A stretch of 64,000 bases of DNA from Phymorhynchus buccinoides (GCA_017654935.2 CM065698.1:45642622-45706621), one strand, 5' to 3'. Numbered from the stretch's first letter, positions 9,973 to 19,274 are shown. The notes: a model not told the origin generated them from the letters alone. A program made the numbers and translations.

Positions 9973-10071
9973 AACTCATTCGTAGTGAAACGGTAACATG
10001 ATAGAATAGATTGGATGATTTTATTTAATATAACTATCTATTCTATCTATATACTTACCGTTTCACTACGA
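9973..10071 (+). other. DIRS internal complementary region
   Basis: Positions 9973-10013 are the exact reverse complement of the left end (4655-4695). Positions 10013-10071 are the exact reverse complement of the right end (10305-10363). The two halves meet at 10013, so the region could splint the two ends of a linear single-stranded intermediate for circularisation, as proposed for DIRS1. The implied circle junction is 'aaatcatc-caatctat'. Confidence 0.92.
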
Positions 10072-10130
10072 TCAAAGGTTCCCACCCACCTCCCTCCGAC
10101 GAAAACATCGTTGCGAGTCGATTAGTCAAA

Positions 10131-10363
10131 AAATTTATCATGATTCAAAGTTGGCTCCCCGGAAGTGACGTCAGGAAGGGGATCCACAGCAGCTCAGTGG
10201 TATTGCTAAACCAGACCAAGGGAAGTAAGTTAGTCTTGTGAAGACTAAGACTTTTTTGGTCTTTGGTAATTGGCATTAGCTCCAAATTGGAAGAGATAAC
10301 TCATTCGTAGTGAAACGGTAAGTATATAGATAGAATAGATAGTTATATTAAATAAAATCATCC
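10131..10363 (-). repeat. Right inverted terminal repeat of DIRS element
   Basis: Reverse complement of the left terminal repeat, with 'gaagtgacgtcaggaaggg' and 'tagtgaaacggta' landmarks, plus a distinct outer tail (10318-10363) ending 'aaaatcatcc'. The tail is matched by the internal complementary region. Confidence 0.9.
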
Positions 10364-10584
10364 ATTTGTCCTGACAGTGGGGAACACAATAGGTAATTTT
10401 CAATTTTAATAGGTCAATGGCCTATGACTGGGGCCTCGGGACATCATTGTTGCATAGTTGGTAGATAAAAATGATTTTGCAGCTATAGTAGTAGTAATTA
10501 GGGCTAGAAGTGGGCCTCGCGGCCCTTTTACGCCCTTTCTCGTTTGTGACTTTGATTTATTTCAAGGTGGCTTGCTTTCTACAG
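10364..10584. other. Right flank of the DIRS insertion
   Basis: No gene is seen. The flank opens 'atttgtcctgacagtgggg'. It also has 'gggcctcgcggccctttta', a phrase that recurs near 51575 and in the tandem repeat at 52396-52729. Confidence 0.45.
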
Positions 10585-10639
10585 CTAAACTATAAAATTT
10601 AACAAAAATATGGAATGGACTTTTTCTCTTTCTCTTTCT

Positions 10640-10842
10640 CTTTCTTCATCAAGAGTATTAACAAAAATTGACATCATTGTGTCTTTGTCCAGAAGATTTG
10701 TGAATATATTTTTGCTAGGTGCAGCCTTAATGTTAGTAGATAAATTATTCCAGTATTGAACAACTCGGTTAGAAAAGAAAAACTTGCGGATGTTAGTAAC
10801 TGATCGTCTTAAAAATAACTTCTCTGTACTATTCCGTGTCAT
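10640..10842 (-). pseudogene. LINE ORF2 C-terminal fragment
   Basis: Read on the minus strand it gives NIRKFFFSNRVVQYWNNLS and a tail with 'NLLDKD'. This is the 'F-F-x-N-R-V-x-x-x-W-N-x-L' block found at the C terminus of CR1/L2/Jockey-like non-LTR polyproteins. A sister fragment is at 52737-52885. No reverse transcriptase core is present, so the copy is 5'-truncated. Confidence 0.7.
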
Positions 10843-10849
10843 GTTTGTG

Positions 10850-11851
10850 ATACTTTTAACAAAAAGACAGCTAGTATTTTATCCTTTTTTTTTGCTTGTG
10901 ATTTTTTTAAATATTTGAATATTCAGTGTAGTGTGTGTGCGCACATTATCTGTGGGAGGGAGGAATGAGAGACAGTTTGAGAGAGAACGAGAGAGAGAAA
11001 ACATGTTTGTATTTGTTCATGTACGTGCAAATCATAATACTTCAAATTCACATTTAACAATCCACACATATCAGGCAACAAGGCATTTCCTTGACTTTAT
11101 GTAAAAAAAACCAAGGTCTGTCTTCCTGCACTTAAGATGTCTGAAATACAAGACACGCTAATATCACTGAATTCAATCATGCACATTACGCATAACTGTG
11201 TGTATTTTATGTACTGAGTGTTTAAAATTTATCCAAGATGTTTCACCGGCTGAAATTCAAGACACACTAATATCACTGAATTCAATAATGCCCATTACGC
11301 ATAACTGTGTATTTTACGTACTGAGTATCTAAAATTTAGCCAAGACAATTCGCCGGCAGATCTTGTCCTCACAATTATTTAGATTTACTGGATTGTCTCT
11401 CTGAACTAAGATTTGACTAACTTAATAGATTCATGTATATGACTAACTGGACATATGACTACTTTATCAATTTAATGTATGTCATGCTATTTTCACGTCT
11501 TTGGTGATCATGTAGACATTATCATACATGAACAAGTGCACTCATGTCCTTCTTATTTGCAGATTCAGGCCTATTTATTTATAATCTTGCAATAGAGATC
11601 AACTTGCATTTTGACTTTATGTCCCCTTTGAGTAAGTGAAACAAATTCTGTAGCCATAAAAGAAAAGAAAAAGAGCAATGCAAAAGAACAGAAAACAACA
11701 AAACGTTTCAAACTTCAACTATGACGTAAATAGAACTTTGCTAGGCAAATTGGTGCGGAAGATAACTCTGGTGAAGCTGGGAACCTAAGATCAAGCCGGA
11801 AGAGCATCCATGCAAAGAAGAAAGGAACCACTACTACAAGGCGAAAACGAT

Positions 11852-11892
<41 letters not shown>

Positions 11893-12321
11893 TTATTAGA
11901 GAGATTAATGTGTGTTATGTCCATGATAAAGAATAGATATAAGACTTGAAATAAATTCCAAAATTTGTTTTCTTAATGTAGAAAACGAAAAATCTGATCT
12001 CTGGCTAAAAAACCACACACACAAAAACCTGGTGAAGTGAGTTCAACTCAACTTGGTGAGTTACCTTTCTTAGCTTCGCTATTATCCTCTCTCTTTGTCT
12101 CACTATTTCTATCTTCGTAAACAGAACAGGTTCTTCAATTAAAGAAACAAAACAAAACTTCAGCCATAATCTAAACACACGTGTACACAAAAATTGAAGT
12201 AAAAAGAAAAGTTTTTGAATCAGAACAAAAATCCACAGCCATAATCTAAAAAGATTTTTTTAGCCAATACAAAGAGAGGTTAATTTCGACCAATGGCAAA
12301 AGGTGTTGCTGTGCTTTTCAG
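10850..12321. other. No exon recognised; ~118-bp duplication and GA tract
   Basis: Two copies of a ~118-bp unit lie at 11130-11360, sharing 'aatatcactgaattcaat' and 'cattacgcataactgtgt'. A (GA)n tract is at 11854-11889. Upstream exons of the coiled-coil gene are expected before 12322 because that exon opens with a splice acceptor, but I recognise none here. Confidence 0.5.
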
Positions 12322-12479
12322 GTGAAGCAGTTGGAACAGGACCTGTCATTGGCCGAGGCGAAAGTGAGCGTGGTGGAGCAGCAGTTGAAGCAGGCAGAGG
12401 TCAACCAGAGTGACTTCTCGGACAAGTCGCACCAACTGGCCACCGTCCGAAACCAGCTGGAGGGAGAAAAACTACAGAG
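12322..12479 (+). CDS. Coiled-coil protein gene, exon E1 (first recognised)
   Basis: Acceptor 'gtgcttttcag' precedes 12322, and donor GT is at 12480-12481 after '..cagag'. The exon encodes 52 codons plus 2 nt: VKQLEQDLSLAEAKVSVVEQ through HQLATVRNQLEGEKLQ. The heptad pattern and the charge mix of Lys, Glu and Gln indicate a coiled coil. The split Arg codon (AG+G) is completed by the first base of E2. It opens at an acceptor, so the gene's start lies upstream and was not found. All six exons join without a frame break into about 433 residues. The protein is a long coiled-coil protein of scaffold or cytoskeletal/centrosomal type. Resemblance to CCDC30- or ANKRD26-like proteins is only an impression, so no symbol is given. 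Confidence 0.85.
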
Positions 12480-12483
12480 GTTA

Positions 12484-12905
12484 GAAATAATAATAACAAT
12501 GGTAATTCATATAGCGCTCTTTCTCACATGAGCTCAGTGCGCTTTACATTGATAACAAGAACATTAACCCTTTCACCGCCAATGTAGCATTTATGCACCA
12601 CAGTGGTTTAACACCCATGTCACTAAAAGGCATCAAATCAGGGCCTGTTATGCAAAGACCCTATTTTCTTTATTTTGGGAAGTATGGATAGGCCTAATGT
12701 TATACATGTCACAGAGGAATTTCTATTATTGCAATTACAATTTTTCCTCTACCCAATTGAATTTAATGGAATGTTTTTGCTGAAGAATGGCTGGCGGTGA
12801 AAGGGTTAAAGGCAAACAAATAATGAATCATTAGAAAGTAAAATGAACGCGATGAGTGGACACAACATTCTCTTTCTTCCTCACACACATGCACGCACGC
12901 GTTGT
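12484..12905. repeat. Dispersed 'tatagcgctctttctcac' repeat interrupted by a TTAA MITE
   Basis: The sequence 'atatagcgctctttctcaca' .. 'gctcagtgcgctttacat' .. 'aacaagaa', then 'gcaaacaaataatgaatc' and 'ctttcttcctcacacac', matches 26890-27040. The copy here is interrupted at TTAA 12564 by a ~240-bp MITE, and the copy at 26949 is uninterrupted. Confidence 0.7.
12564..12809. mobile_element. TTAA-flanked MITE, piggyBac-like (family D)
   Basis: Termini are TTAA-CCCTTTCACCGCCA and TGGCGGTGAAAGGG-TTAA. Both the TTAA duplication and the CCCTTT ends are hallmarks of piggyBac-type transposition. The matching empty site at 26941-26960 has a single TTAA. Other copies are at 20757, 39012 and 46245. Confidence 0.85.
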
Positions 12906-12929
12906 GTATGTGTGTGTATCTTTCTGCCT

Positions 12930-13640
12930 TTCTGGTCCATTCTCCTGCCTTTTTTTTAGAAATTCTTACAATAAATTTCTCTAGCCGAAGACGGACATGC
13001 CTGGGCCGACGAACTGTTTCTTCGGTGCATAACAGCAGTATGATGCATCTGCACTTATATGACAAGAGACAGTGTGATCGAAGAAGAAAAATAGGAAGAA
13101 ATGTGTGTGTGTATCTTTCTGGTCCATTCTCCTGGCTTTTTTCTAGAAATTCTTACAATAAATTTCTCTAGCCGAAGACGGATGTGCCGGGCTGAACTGT
13201 TTCTTCGGTGCTTAACAGCAGTATGACACATCTGCACTTATATGACAGGAGACAGTGTGATCGAAGAAGAAAAATAAGAAGAAATGTGTGTGTGTGTGTA
13301 TCTTTCTGGTCCATTCTCCTGTCTTTTTTGTAGAAATTCTTACAATAAATTTATCTAGCCGAAGACGGATGTGCCGGGCTGAACTGTTTCTTCGGTGCTT
13401 AACAGCAGTATGACACATCTGCACTTATATGACAGGAGACAGTGTGATCGAAGAAGAAAAATAAGAAGAAATGTGTGTGTGTGTGTATCTTTCTGGTCCA
13501 TTCTCCTGTCTTTTTTGTAGAAATTCTTACAATAAATTTATCTAGCCGAAGACGTGTGTGCCGGGCTGAACTGTTTCTTAGGTGCATAACAGCAGCATGA
13601 CGCATCTGCACTTATATGACAGAAGACTGAGTGATTGAAG
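12930..13640. repeat. Four ~187-bp tandem repeat units
   Basis: Each unit runs through 'ctttctggtccattctcctg', 'tctagccgaagacgg', 'gctgaactgtttcttcggtg', 'acagcagtatga' and 'tgatcgaagaagaaaaata' with (GT)n at the joint. Units start near 12915, 13100, 13287 and 13475. Single diverged copies in opposite orientation or isolated are at 33180-33490 and 59740-59870. Confidence 0.8.
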
Positions 13641-13863
13641 AAGAAAAATGAGAAGAAATGTGTGTGTGTGACACACAGAAGAGAGAGAGAGAGATGTATC
13701 GTAGAACGGCATAAACAAAAAGAAAGTGCATTACACAATAGGTGCTCATTCCCTTTGCTTTCCTACGGGCCACTACGTGAATGGGATGACTACGCTTTGC
13801 GTTTTTGTCCCTCACGCTGTGGCCAACATAGGATGAAATATAACTGATCTTTTCAACAACAAA

Positions 13864-13865
<2 letters not shown>

Positions 13866-13948
<83 letters not shown>
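13866..13948. repeat. (GT)n microsatellite
   Basis: An uninterrupted run of about 41 GT dinucleotides inside the intron between E1 and E2. The Cys-Val and His-Thr open frames across it are low-complexity artefacts. Confidence 0.95.
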
Positions 13949-13952
<4 letters not shown>

Positions 13953-14006
13953 GAGGGTGTGGAGAAGTGGTAGGGGGCATGGGAGAGGGGGGGGGGGGCG
14001 TGGATA

Positions 14007-14088
14007 TCAACCAGACTGACCTCTCGGACAAAACTCACCAACTGGCCACCTCCAAAACCAGCTGGAGGGAGGAAAACTACTGAGGTTA
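14007..14088 (+). pseudogene. Partial copy of exon E1 with its donor
   Basis: Positions 14007-14088 repeat the 3' half of E1 ('tcaaccagactgacctctcg', 'gctggagggaggaaaacta') and its donor 'gaggttagg'. There is no upstream acceptor; the preceding sequence is GT- and G-rich. A TGA falls where E1 has 'cag', so inclusion would stop translation. Confidence 0.8.
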
Positions 14089-14570
14089 GGAGAAAAGTAC
14101 GAGGGAGAATATACAATGTGTTGGGAGACCAACACAGGTGCTGATAAAACCCCCCAGCAGATTTCGCCATCAAAACTGGACTGAGGATTTGAGCTTGGCC
14201 AAAGATATTCTAAAAGGGTAAGATGGATTACTTAAAAGATCGGCGAATCGGGCTGATAGAGTTATCGTTAATGGGGACGTGTACACTATTCACAGTGGAG
14301 GCTATCCAAAAACTCGGACTGGAACTTGAACGGAGAATTGAACTGGCCTATCGATGTGTAAAATGTGTCACGTTTCAAAGGGACATAACCAGTGTTTCTG
14401 TCCTCACTACTCGTATAGGGAAAAGAGACCGGATGTTTATCTTCCCCTGTACAGTCTTTGGCTTGGCTACCAGGACCACAGAACAGAAAGAAATATACAG
14501 GGGGGGGGGGGGGTGTTATGTGTGTGGTGGTAGTGATGGAGGTGGGGGGTTGGGGTGAAGGAGGGGAGGT

Positions 14571-14650
14571 AGCAACCAGAGTGACCTCTTGGACAAATCT
14601 CACGAACTGGCCACCGTCCGAAACTAGTTGGAGGGAGAAAAACTGCAGAT
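14571..14650 (+). pseudogene. Second partial copy of exon E1
   Basis: Contains 'gcaaccagagtgacctcttg' and 'gagggagaaaaactgcag', matching E1. A TAG lies within ('gaaactagttgg'), and the donor has become 'agatgttt'. It follows a G-rich stretch (14502-14580) and precedes a GT-rich tandem array. Confidence 0.8.
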
Positions 14651-14659
14651 GTTTGTGTA

Positions 14660-14998
14660 TGTGGGTTGTTGGTTTTTGTGTGTGTGTGCATGCATACGCG
14701 TGTGTTTGTGTGTGTATCTTTGTGTGCGTGCGCGCATGTGTGTATGTGTCTCTGTGTATGTGTGTGTTTGTGTGCATGTGTTTGTCTATGTATGGTTATA
14801 CATCTGACAATGCTTGTGCGTGTTTGTGTGTGTATCTTTGTGTGTGTGTGTCTATGTAGTGTTGTGCATCTGACAATGCTTGTGCGTGTTTGTGTGCGTA
14901 TCTTTGTGTGCGCGCATGTGTATGTGTGCGTGTGTGTGTGTCTATGTACGGTTATGCATGTGACAATGCTTGTGCGTGTTTGTGTGTGTGTGTTATAG
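14660..14998. repeat. GT-rich minisatellite
   Basis: Units of 70-85 bp carry 'catctgacaatgcttgtgcg' followed by (GT)-rich text and 'tctatgta'. Three to four copies are visible. Intronic. Confidence 0.75.
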
Positions 14999-15042
14999 TG
15001 GTAAATAAACAACAAAACTCTCTCCTCTCCTCTCTCCCCCAG

Positions 15043-15217
15043 GACTCTGCTGGACCAGACCGTGGCAGAACTAAAACACCAGGTGTCTCTGCTGAAGCAG
15101 CGCGAGAACAAAATGTCCACCGACAACCGCGACCTTCAGCGCACCATCCACGACCTTGAACTGCGGCTGAGCTGCATCCAGGATCGCAGCGACAACATGA
15201 CCACTTATTCTTCGTCC
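15043..15217 (+). CDS. Coiled-coil protein gene, exon E2
   Basis: A strong pyrimidine tract and acceptor ('tctctcccccag') precede 15043. The donor is GTGAGT at 15218. The 175 nt complete the Arg codon from E1 and add 58 codons, TLLDQTVAELKHQVSLLKQR through DNMTTYSSS, ending in phase 0. Heptads continue for most of the exon. It is the only internal exon for which I see no partial copies nearby. Confidence 0.9.
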
Positions 15218-15584
15218 GTGAGTCACTGTTGCACTTTAGTGCAGCTCTTTGTATATTGTATCTAAATGATGAAACGAAGTTTATAACAGTTTCACTCTGC
15301 AAAAGTATAGGCTCACCACCTCGGAGCTTTCGGGGGCGTCGACACACACACACGCGCACGCACACGCACACACACACACACACGCGAGACTGCAAGCATG
15401 CAAGAACACATGTTAAGCTTAACTGAGCAATAAGATGACTTGAAATAAGACAAAGACTTCCCCAGAGGAGTGAGGAGTGAGCCTCTTGAGTATTGATGGC
15501 TCTGACGGCAGAGGGGTAATATTTGTTCTTCAGGCGGTTACCGAAACAAAGCATAAACCCAGAGTGTGCAAAACCGTGTCGCCA

Positions 15585-15712
15585 TCTTTTTTTTTTGCTG
15601 TCCCATCTTCTGGGCCGTACATTGGCGTTGGTCCCACGCCGCACATTCCGAGTCCCAAATCGCAGCCACACTTCACAGCACGTTCAGATCGCAGAATCCG
15701 AGACCAGATCGC
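15585..15712. mobile_element. Dispersed element with 'cccatcttctgggccgtac' end
   Basis: Shares 'gtcccatcttctgggccgta', 'attccgagtcccaa' and 'cagatcgcagaatccgag' with the opposite-strand copies at 18319-18483 and 18859-19024. A short non-coding repeat, probably a SINE or MITE. Confidence 0.6.
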
Positions 15713-15882
15713 TGTTGCACATCATGACATGTGAGTCCCAGTAGAATCTCTGTATTGCATCTCTTGGTGCATCAGAGCTGGTTACGCTTTGCATTTTCAG
15801 TAACAATCTGCTACATTTCAAAATTGACAATCATGCGCTTGTGGTCCTTAAAATACAGTGAATCTTGATTTTGTGTTAACTC

Positions 15883-16103
15883 TCTCGACGACGACGAAAA
15901 TGGTGTTTTACGTCCTCTTGGTCTGAATCAGACACATATGGGACATTTGTAAATACAAATATGGTGGGAACAATACTGGAGGCAATGCCCGGAGGCAGTA
16001 CGAAACCAGTAAAGTCCCGATGTTTTAAAAAAATTAATACAGATAGGTGTAGCAATAACCACGCCTCGGTTAAACCTCACCGGCTATGGCACTGCCACAT
16101 GTG
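15883..16103. mobile_element. SINE-like element family C (near full-length)
   Basis: Reads 'ttttacgtcctcttggtctg', 'gacacatatgggacatttgt', 'ggaggcaatgcccggaggca', 'taatacagataggtgtagca' and 'cggttaaacctcaccggcta'. Opposite in orientation to the copies at 3816 and 42969. A truncated second head lies at 16121-16196. Confidence 0.75.
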
Positions 16104-16199
16104 TACTTTTTTTTATGTGTTAACTCTCTCGAATGAAAAGTTGTGTTTTACGTCCTCTCGACCCGGGTAGGCACATATGGGACAGTGTTAACTCTCTCT

Positions 16200-16643
16200 A
16201 TACGCTATAGCGTACATGACGTACACAAGCGTTCCATACTAGGCGGGTTTGCATCATTACATAAAAAATATTAAAAAAATAATGCTTAACCGCACAGTTT
16301 TGAAAATTTGCGGTATTGTTTATAATAATAAAAGCTAGCATATGTTATAATTCCAAAGTAAAATTTTTATTATTAGCAGACTTGTAAAAAAGCATGACAA
16401 AGAAGACGAAGAGAAGGGTAGTGACTCGTTTTCATTCATTGGTACTAAAAATAGACGGAAAGTGATTTCATTGGTTGAAAACTATTAAGGGACCGTAGAA
16501 GAACACTTCTATACCAGTTTGGGTTGCCAGGCTTCGCGGAGTTGTGAATTGTGAATGGTTAAACGCTGTGTACGCTATAGCGTACAGTAGTATTGAACGG
16601 TTGTAAAGGGAAGCAATCGGCCAGTAAAGAGTGAGCTAACCAG
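16200..16643. other. No gene seen in intron between E2 and E3
   Basis: AT-rich sequence with two 'gtacgctatagcgtac' palindromes (about 16200-16215 and 16569-16585) that could be the ends of a small DNA element. Confidence 0.4.
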
Positions 16644-16725
16644 CAGAGCAACATGACAGACAAGTCGGCTGTCAGAGCTTGATGGAGCAGATCAGCTGTT
16701 TGCAGCGCGGAGTGAAGGCAGTGCT
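16644..16725 (+). pseudogene. Partial copy of the 5' part of exon E3
   Basis: Contains 'cagagcaacatgacagacaa', 'gagcttgatggagcagatca' and 'gctgtttgcagcgcggagtg', matching 16794-16870 with small insertions and losses that break the frame. It lies about 80 bp upstream of the real E3 acceptor. Confidence 0.8.
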
Positions 16726-16796
16726 ATTTTGAAGAGCTGGGCGGGAATTTGTTCAGTGACTCAGTCCCAATTTTGTGTGATTGTGTTTCTTCACAG

Positions 16797-16969
16797 ACCA
16801 ACATGACGGAGGCCAGTCGGCAGAGCCTGATGGAGCAGATCAGCTGTTTGCAGCGCGAGGTGAAAGCGCTACAGTACGAACTGCTGAACAGCAACGAGCG
16901 TAGGGACATGGACCTACAGCAGCTGGAGGATCGCAAACAGCGCACCAAGATCAAACTCATGAAAGCCAG
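16797..16969 (+). CDS. Coiled-coil protein gene, exon E3
   Basis: Acceptor 'gtttcttcacag' precedes 16797 and donor GTAACG is at 16970. The 173 nt encode TNMTEASRQSLMEQISCLQR through DRKQRTKIKLMKA plus 2 nt of an Arg codon, completed by E4. Phase 0 at entry matches E2. Heptads and the charged tail indicate coiled coil. At least seven partial copies of this exon lie in the flanking introns. Confidence 0.9.
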
Positions 16970-17029
16970 GTAACGTGTGTGTGTGTGTGTAGGGGTAGTG
17001 GGGGGGGGGGGGGGAGCAAAGAGGGGGTG

Positions 17030-18056
17030 GGGCACTATGGTATGAAGTATTGAACAGCAGTTAACGAATAACATGGATTAACAGCAGCTGGATGAACGCA
17101 AACAGCGCACCAAGATCAAACTCATGAAGGCCAGGTAACGTGTGTAGGGTGTAGTGTGGGGGGGGGGGGGGGGGGGGGGGAGCAAAAGAGGGGGTGGGGC
17201 ACTATGGTATGAAGTATTGAACAGCAGTTAACGAATAACATGGATTAACAGCAGCTGGATGAACGCAAACAGCGCACCAAGATCAAACTCATGAAGGTCA
17301 GGTAACGTGTGTGTGTGTGTGTAGGGGTTGTGGGGTGGGGGGGGGGGGAGCAAAGGGGGTGGGGCACTATGTATGAAGTATTGAACAGCAGTTAACGAAT
17401 AACATGGATTAACAGCAGCTGGATAAACGCAAACAGCGCACCAAGATCAAACTCATGAAGGCCAGGTGGGGGGTGGGTGGGGGGGGGGGTTGGGAAGCAA
17501 AGAGGGGGTGGGGCACTACAACATGAAATATTGAAAGACCCACCACGTCATGTGTTGAAATCACGATTTTCACGTGTTTTCCCTCTTATAGCAGGTAAAT
17601 CTTAAGAAATCTTCCTAGCATAAGAGGGAATGTGACACGTGACGTGGGGGGTCTTTGAACAGCAATGAATGAATGACATGGATTGACAGCAGCTGGAGGA
17701 ACGCAAGCAGCACACCAAGATCAAATTCATGAAAGCCAGGTAACAGCGTGGGGGGGGGGGGGGGGGGGTGATAGAGAGAGGGAGGGAGGAGTGGAGGGGG
17801 GGGATAAGTTGAGGGGAGGGGGAACTACAGTATGAACGGCAACGAGCGAAGGGACATGGACCTACAACAGCTGGAAGAACGCAAACAACGCACCAAGATC
17901 AAACTCATGAAAGCCAGGTGGCAGAGGGGGGGAGGGAGGACTGGGGGTGGGGGATGAGAGGGGGATGTTAAACAGTTATGATCTGCTGAACGGCAACGAG
18001 CGAAGGGACATGGACCTACAACAGTTGGAAGAACGCAAACAGCGCACCAAGATTAA
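17030..18056 (+). repeat. Six tandem copies of the exon E3 3' end with donor
   Basis: Copies end near 17140, 17304, 17466, 17743, 17920 and 18054. Each contains versions of 'tgaacagcagttaacgaata' and 'cagctggatgaacgcaaaca', 'cgcaccaagatcaaactcat' and, in most, a donor-like 'gccaggtaac'. The copies are separated by G-rich runs and by a 119-bp MITE inserted in the fourth copy. The last two are closest to the exon ('aacgagcgaagggacatgga'). They lack pyrimidine-rich acceptors. Confidence 0.88.
17536..17654. mobile_element. 119-bp palindromic MITE inserted in an exon copy
   Basis: Termini 'agacccaccacgtca' and 'tgacgtggggggtct' are inverted repeats, and inner 'ccctcttata' pairs with 'cataagaggg'. 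The flanks are the direct repeat ttgaa (17531-17535 and 17655-17659). The neighbouring exon copies read 'tattgaacagcag' without interruption, showing the empty site. Confidence 0.85.
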
Positions 18057-18155
18057 GGGGGAGAAGGGGAACGAATGAAAATGTGGAGATGAGTTTTCTT
18101 TTATTTCTGTTTTACTGTGTTGCTGAATCTCTTCTGAGGATTTTGTTAAAGATAA

Positions 18156-18260
18156 ACTGACACACCACGATTAAGTCCCTTGTTTTTTTTCTGGGTAGCT
18201 GTGACCCACATACACTTGTCCCCAACTTCAAATTGAGGCTGCTCTTTAAAATGATGGTTC
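18156..18260. mobile_element. MITE end with 'gacacaccacgattaagtcc'
   Basis: 'caccacgattaagtcccttg', 'ctgggtagctgtgacccaca' and 'gctgctctttaaaatga' match in reverse 59460-59552. A non-coding dispersed repeat. Confidence 0.6.
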
Positions 18261-18318
18261 AGTTTGAATTTGGGGGCATTTGTATGGGAGTGAGACCTGG
18301 TCAGCAGTAGTGCAGTGT

Positions 18319-18483
18319 CTTCTCGGCTGGTTGCCTCCTGGCGGCCTAACATAGATTCGCTCCCCTTGGACTGCTGGTCTCAGATTCTGCGACCTGAACA
18401 AGCCGGGGTGTGGCTGCGAATTGGGATTCGGAATGAGCGGCGTGGGAGCAACATCACTGTACGGCCCAGAAGATGGGACAGAA
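18319..18483. mobile_element. Dispersed element, 'tggttgcctcctggcggcct' copy 1
   Basis: Almost identical to 18859-19024 ('taacatagattcgctcccct', 'gaacaagccggggtgt', 'gcccagaagatgggacag'). Related to 15585-15712 in reverse. Both copies sit immediately beside partial copies of exon E4, so they were probably duplicated together. Confidence 0.75.
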
Positions 18484-18534
18484 AAAAACAACAGCAACCA
18501 AAAAACACTTTTAAAGTAAAAATATCTCGAGAGG

Positions 18535-18590
18535 TCATTGGTATCTTATTCTCTTAGGGAGTTTTACTCGGTTGAGCGGACCAAGTGGAA
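18535..18590 (+). pseudogene. Partial copy of exon E4 5' end with acceptor
   Basis: 'tcattggtatcttattctct' then 'tagggagttttactcggttg' and 'agcggaccaagtgg' repeats the E4 acceptor and its first ~30 nt, then runs into a 'gtgacccagcaccacgaaag' MITE end. The acceptor reads TTAG instead of TCAG. Confidence 0.75.
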
Positions 18591-18740
18591 AGAGAAATGG
18601 AGAGTACATGTGACCCAGCACCACGAAAGGGACATTAAGTGTCAAACTGACCATTATGAGAAGAAACAACAAAAAACACTTTTTAAAGTAAAAATATTTT
18701 GAGAGAAGGTAAAAATTAAAAAAAACATTTTGAGAGGTCA

Positions 18741-18840
18741 TTGGTGTCTTATTCTGTCAGGGAGTTTTACTCGGTAGAGCGGACCAAGTGTCGCGAGCAC
18801 ATGCGTCAGATGGACAACGACCTGCAGCTCACGAGAGGGA
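18741..18840 (+). pseudogene. Longer copy of exon E4 5' part with intact acceptor
   Basis: 'cttattctgtcag' followed by 80 nt matching E4 with one difference ('tcggtagag' for 'tcggttgag', both Val) through 'cagctcacgaga'. It then enters the repeat at 18859. Spliced from E3 it would read in phase and end at a TAA near 18889, giving a truncated protein. The acceptor resembles that of the real exon 330 bp downstream. Confidence 0.8.
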
Positions 18841-18858
18841 CTCAGCAGCAGTGCAGTG

Positions 18859-19024
18859 TCTCCTTGGCTGGTTGCCTCCTGGCGGCCTAACATAGATTCG
18901 CTCCCCTTGGACTGCTGGTCTCGGATTCTGTGACTTGAACAAGCCGGGGTGTAGCTGTGAATTGGGATTCGGAATGAGCGGCGTCGGAGCAACGTCACTG
19001 TACGACCCAGAAGATGGGACAGCC
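18859..19024. mobile_element. Dispersed element, 'tggttgcctcctggcggcct' copy 2
   Basis: See 18319-18483. This copy lies between the E4 partial copy and real E4. Confidence 0.75.
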
Positions 19025-19095
19025 AAACCCCCCCCCCAAAAAAACTTTTGAAAGTAGAAATATTTTGAGAGGTCATTGATGTCTTGTTCTGTCAG

Positions 19096-19260
19096 GGAGT
19101 TTTACTCGGTTGAGCGGACCAAGTGTCGCGAGCACATGCGTCAGATGGACAACGACCTGCAGCTCACGAGAGTGGCCCTGCACAAAGAGCTGGAGTGGAA
19201 GGAGAAGATGGACTCCAACTACAAACACCTCCTGGACGAGAAGCGAGAGCTCGTCTCACA
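19096..19260 (+). CDS. Coiled-coil protein gene, exon E4
   Basis: Acceptor 'cttgttctgtcag' precedes 19096 and a consensus donor GTAAGT is at 19261. The 165 nt complete the Arg codon from E3 and encode EFYSVERTKCREHMRQMDND through LLDEKRELVS plus 2 nt (CA), completed by G in E5 to Gln. Strongly charged heptads. The next intron is about 14.8 kb and contains the 40-bp satellite. Because entry and exit phases are compatible, an unrecognised exon in this intron cannot be excluded. Confidence 0.9.
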
Positions 19261-19274
19261 GTAAGTGACCGATG

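Larger units (their letters stand above)
4655..10363 (+). mobile_element. DIRS-like tyrosine-recombinase retrotransposon, internally deleted
   Basis: The 5.7-kb element has near-identical inverted terminal repeats, ORF1, a reverse transcriptase/RNase H frame in a second frame, an overlapping tyrosine recombinase ORF in a third, and a short internal complementary region near the right end. This is the DIRS1-group plan, in which a single-stranded intermediate is circularised using the internal region and integrated by the recombinase without target duplication. No duplication is seen at its ends. The reverse transcriptase is broken by two deletions and a nonsense codon, so this copy cannot move by itself, although its recombinase looks intact. 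Confidence 0.9.

Noticed and set aside
14223..14558. 111-codon frame beginning MDYLKDRRIGLIEL
   Set aside because: No recognisable domain, ends in a G run, and lies within an intron. It could be an old repeat, but nothing supports a gene.
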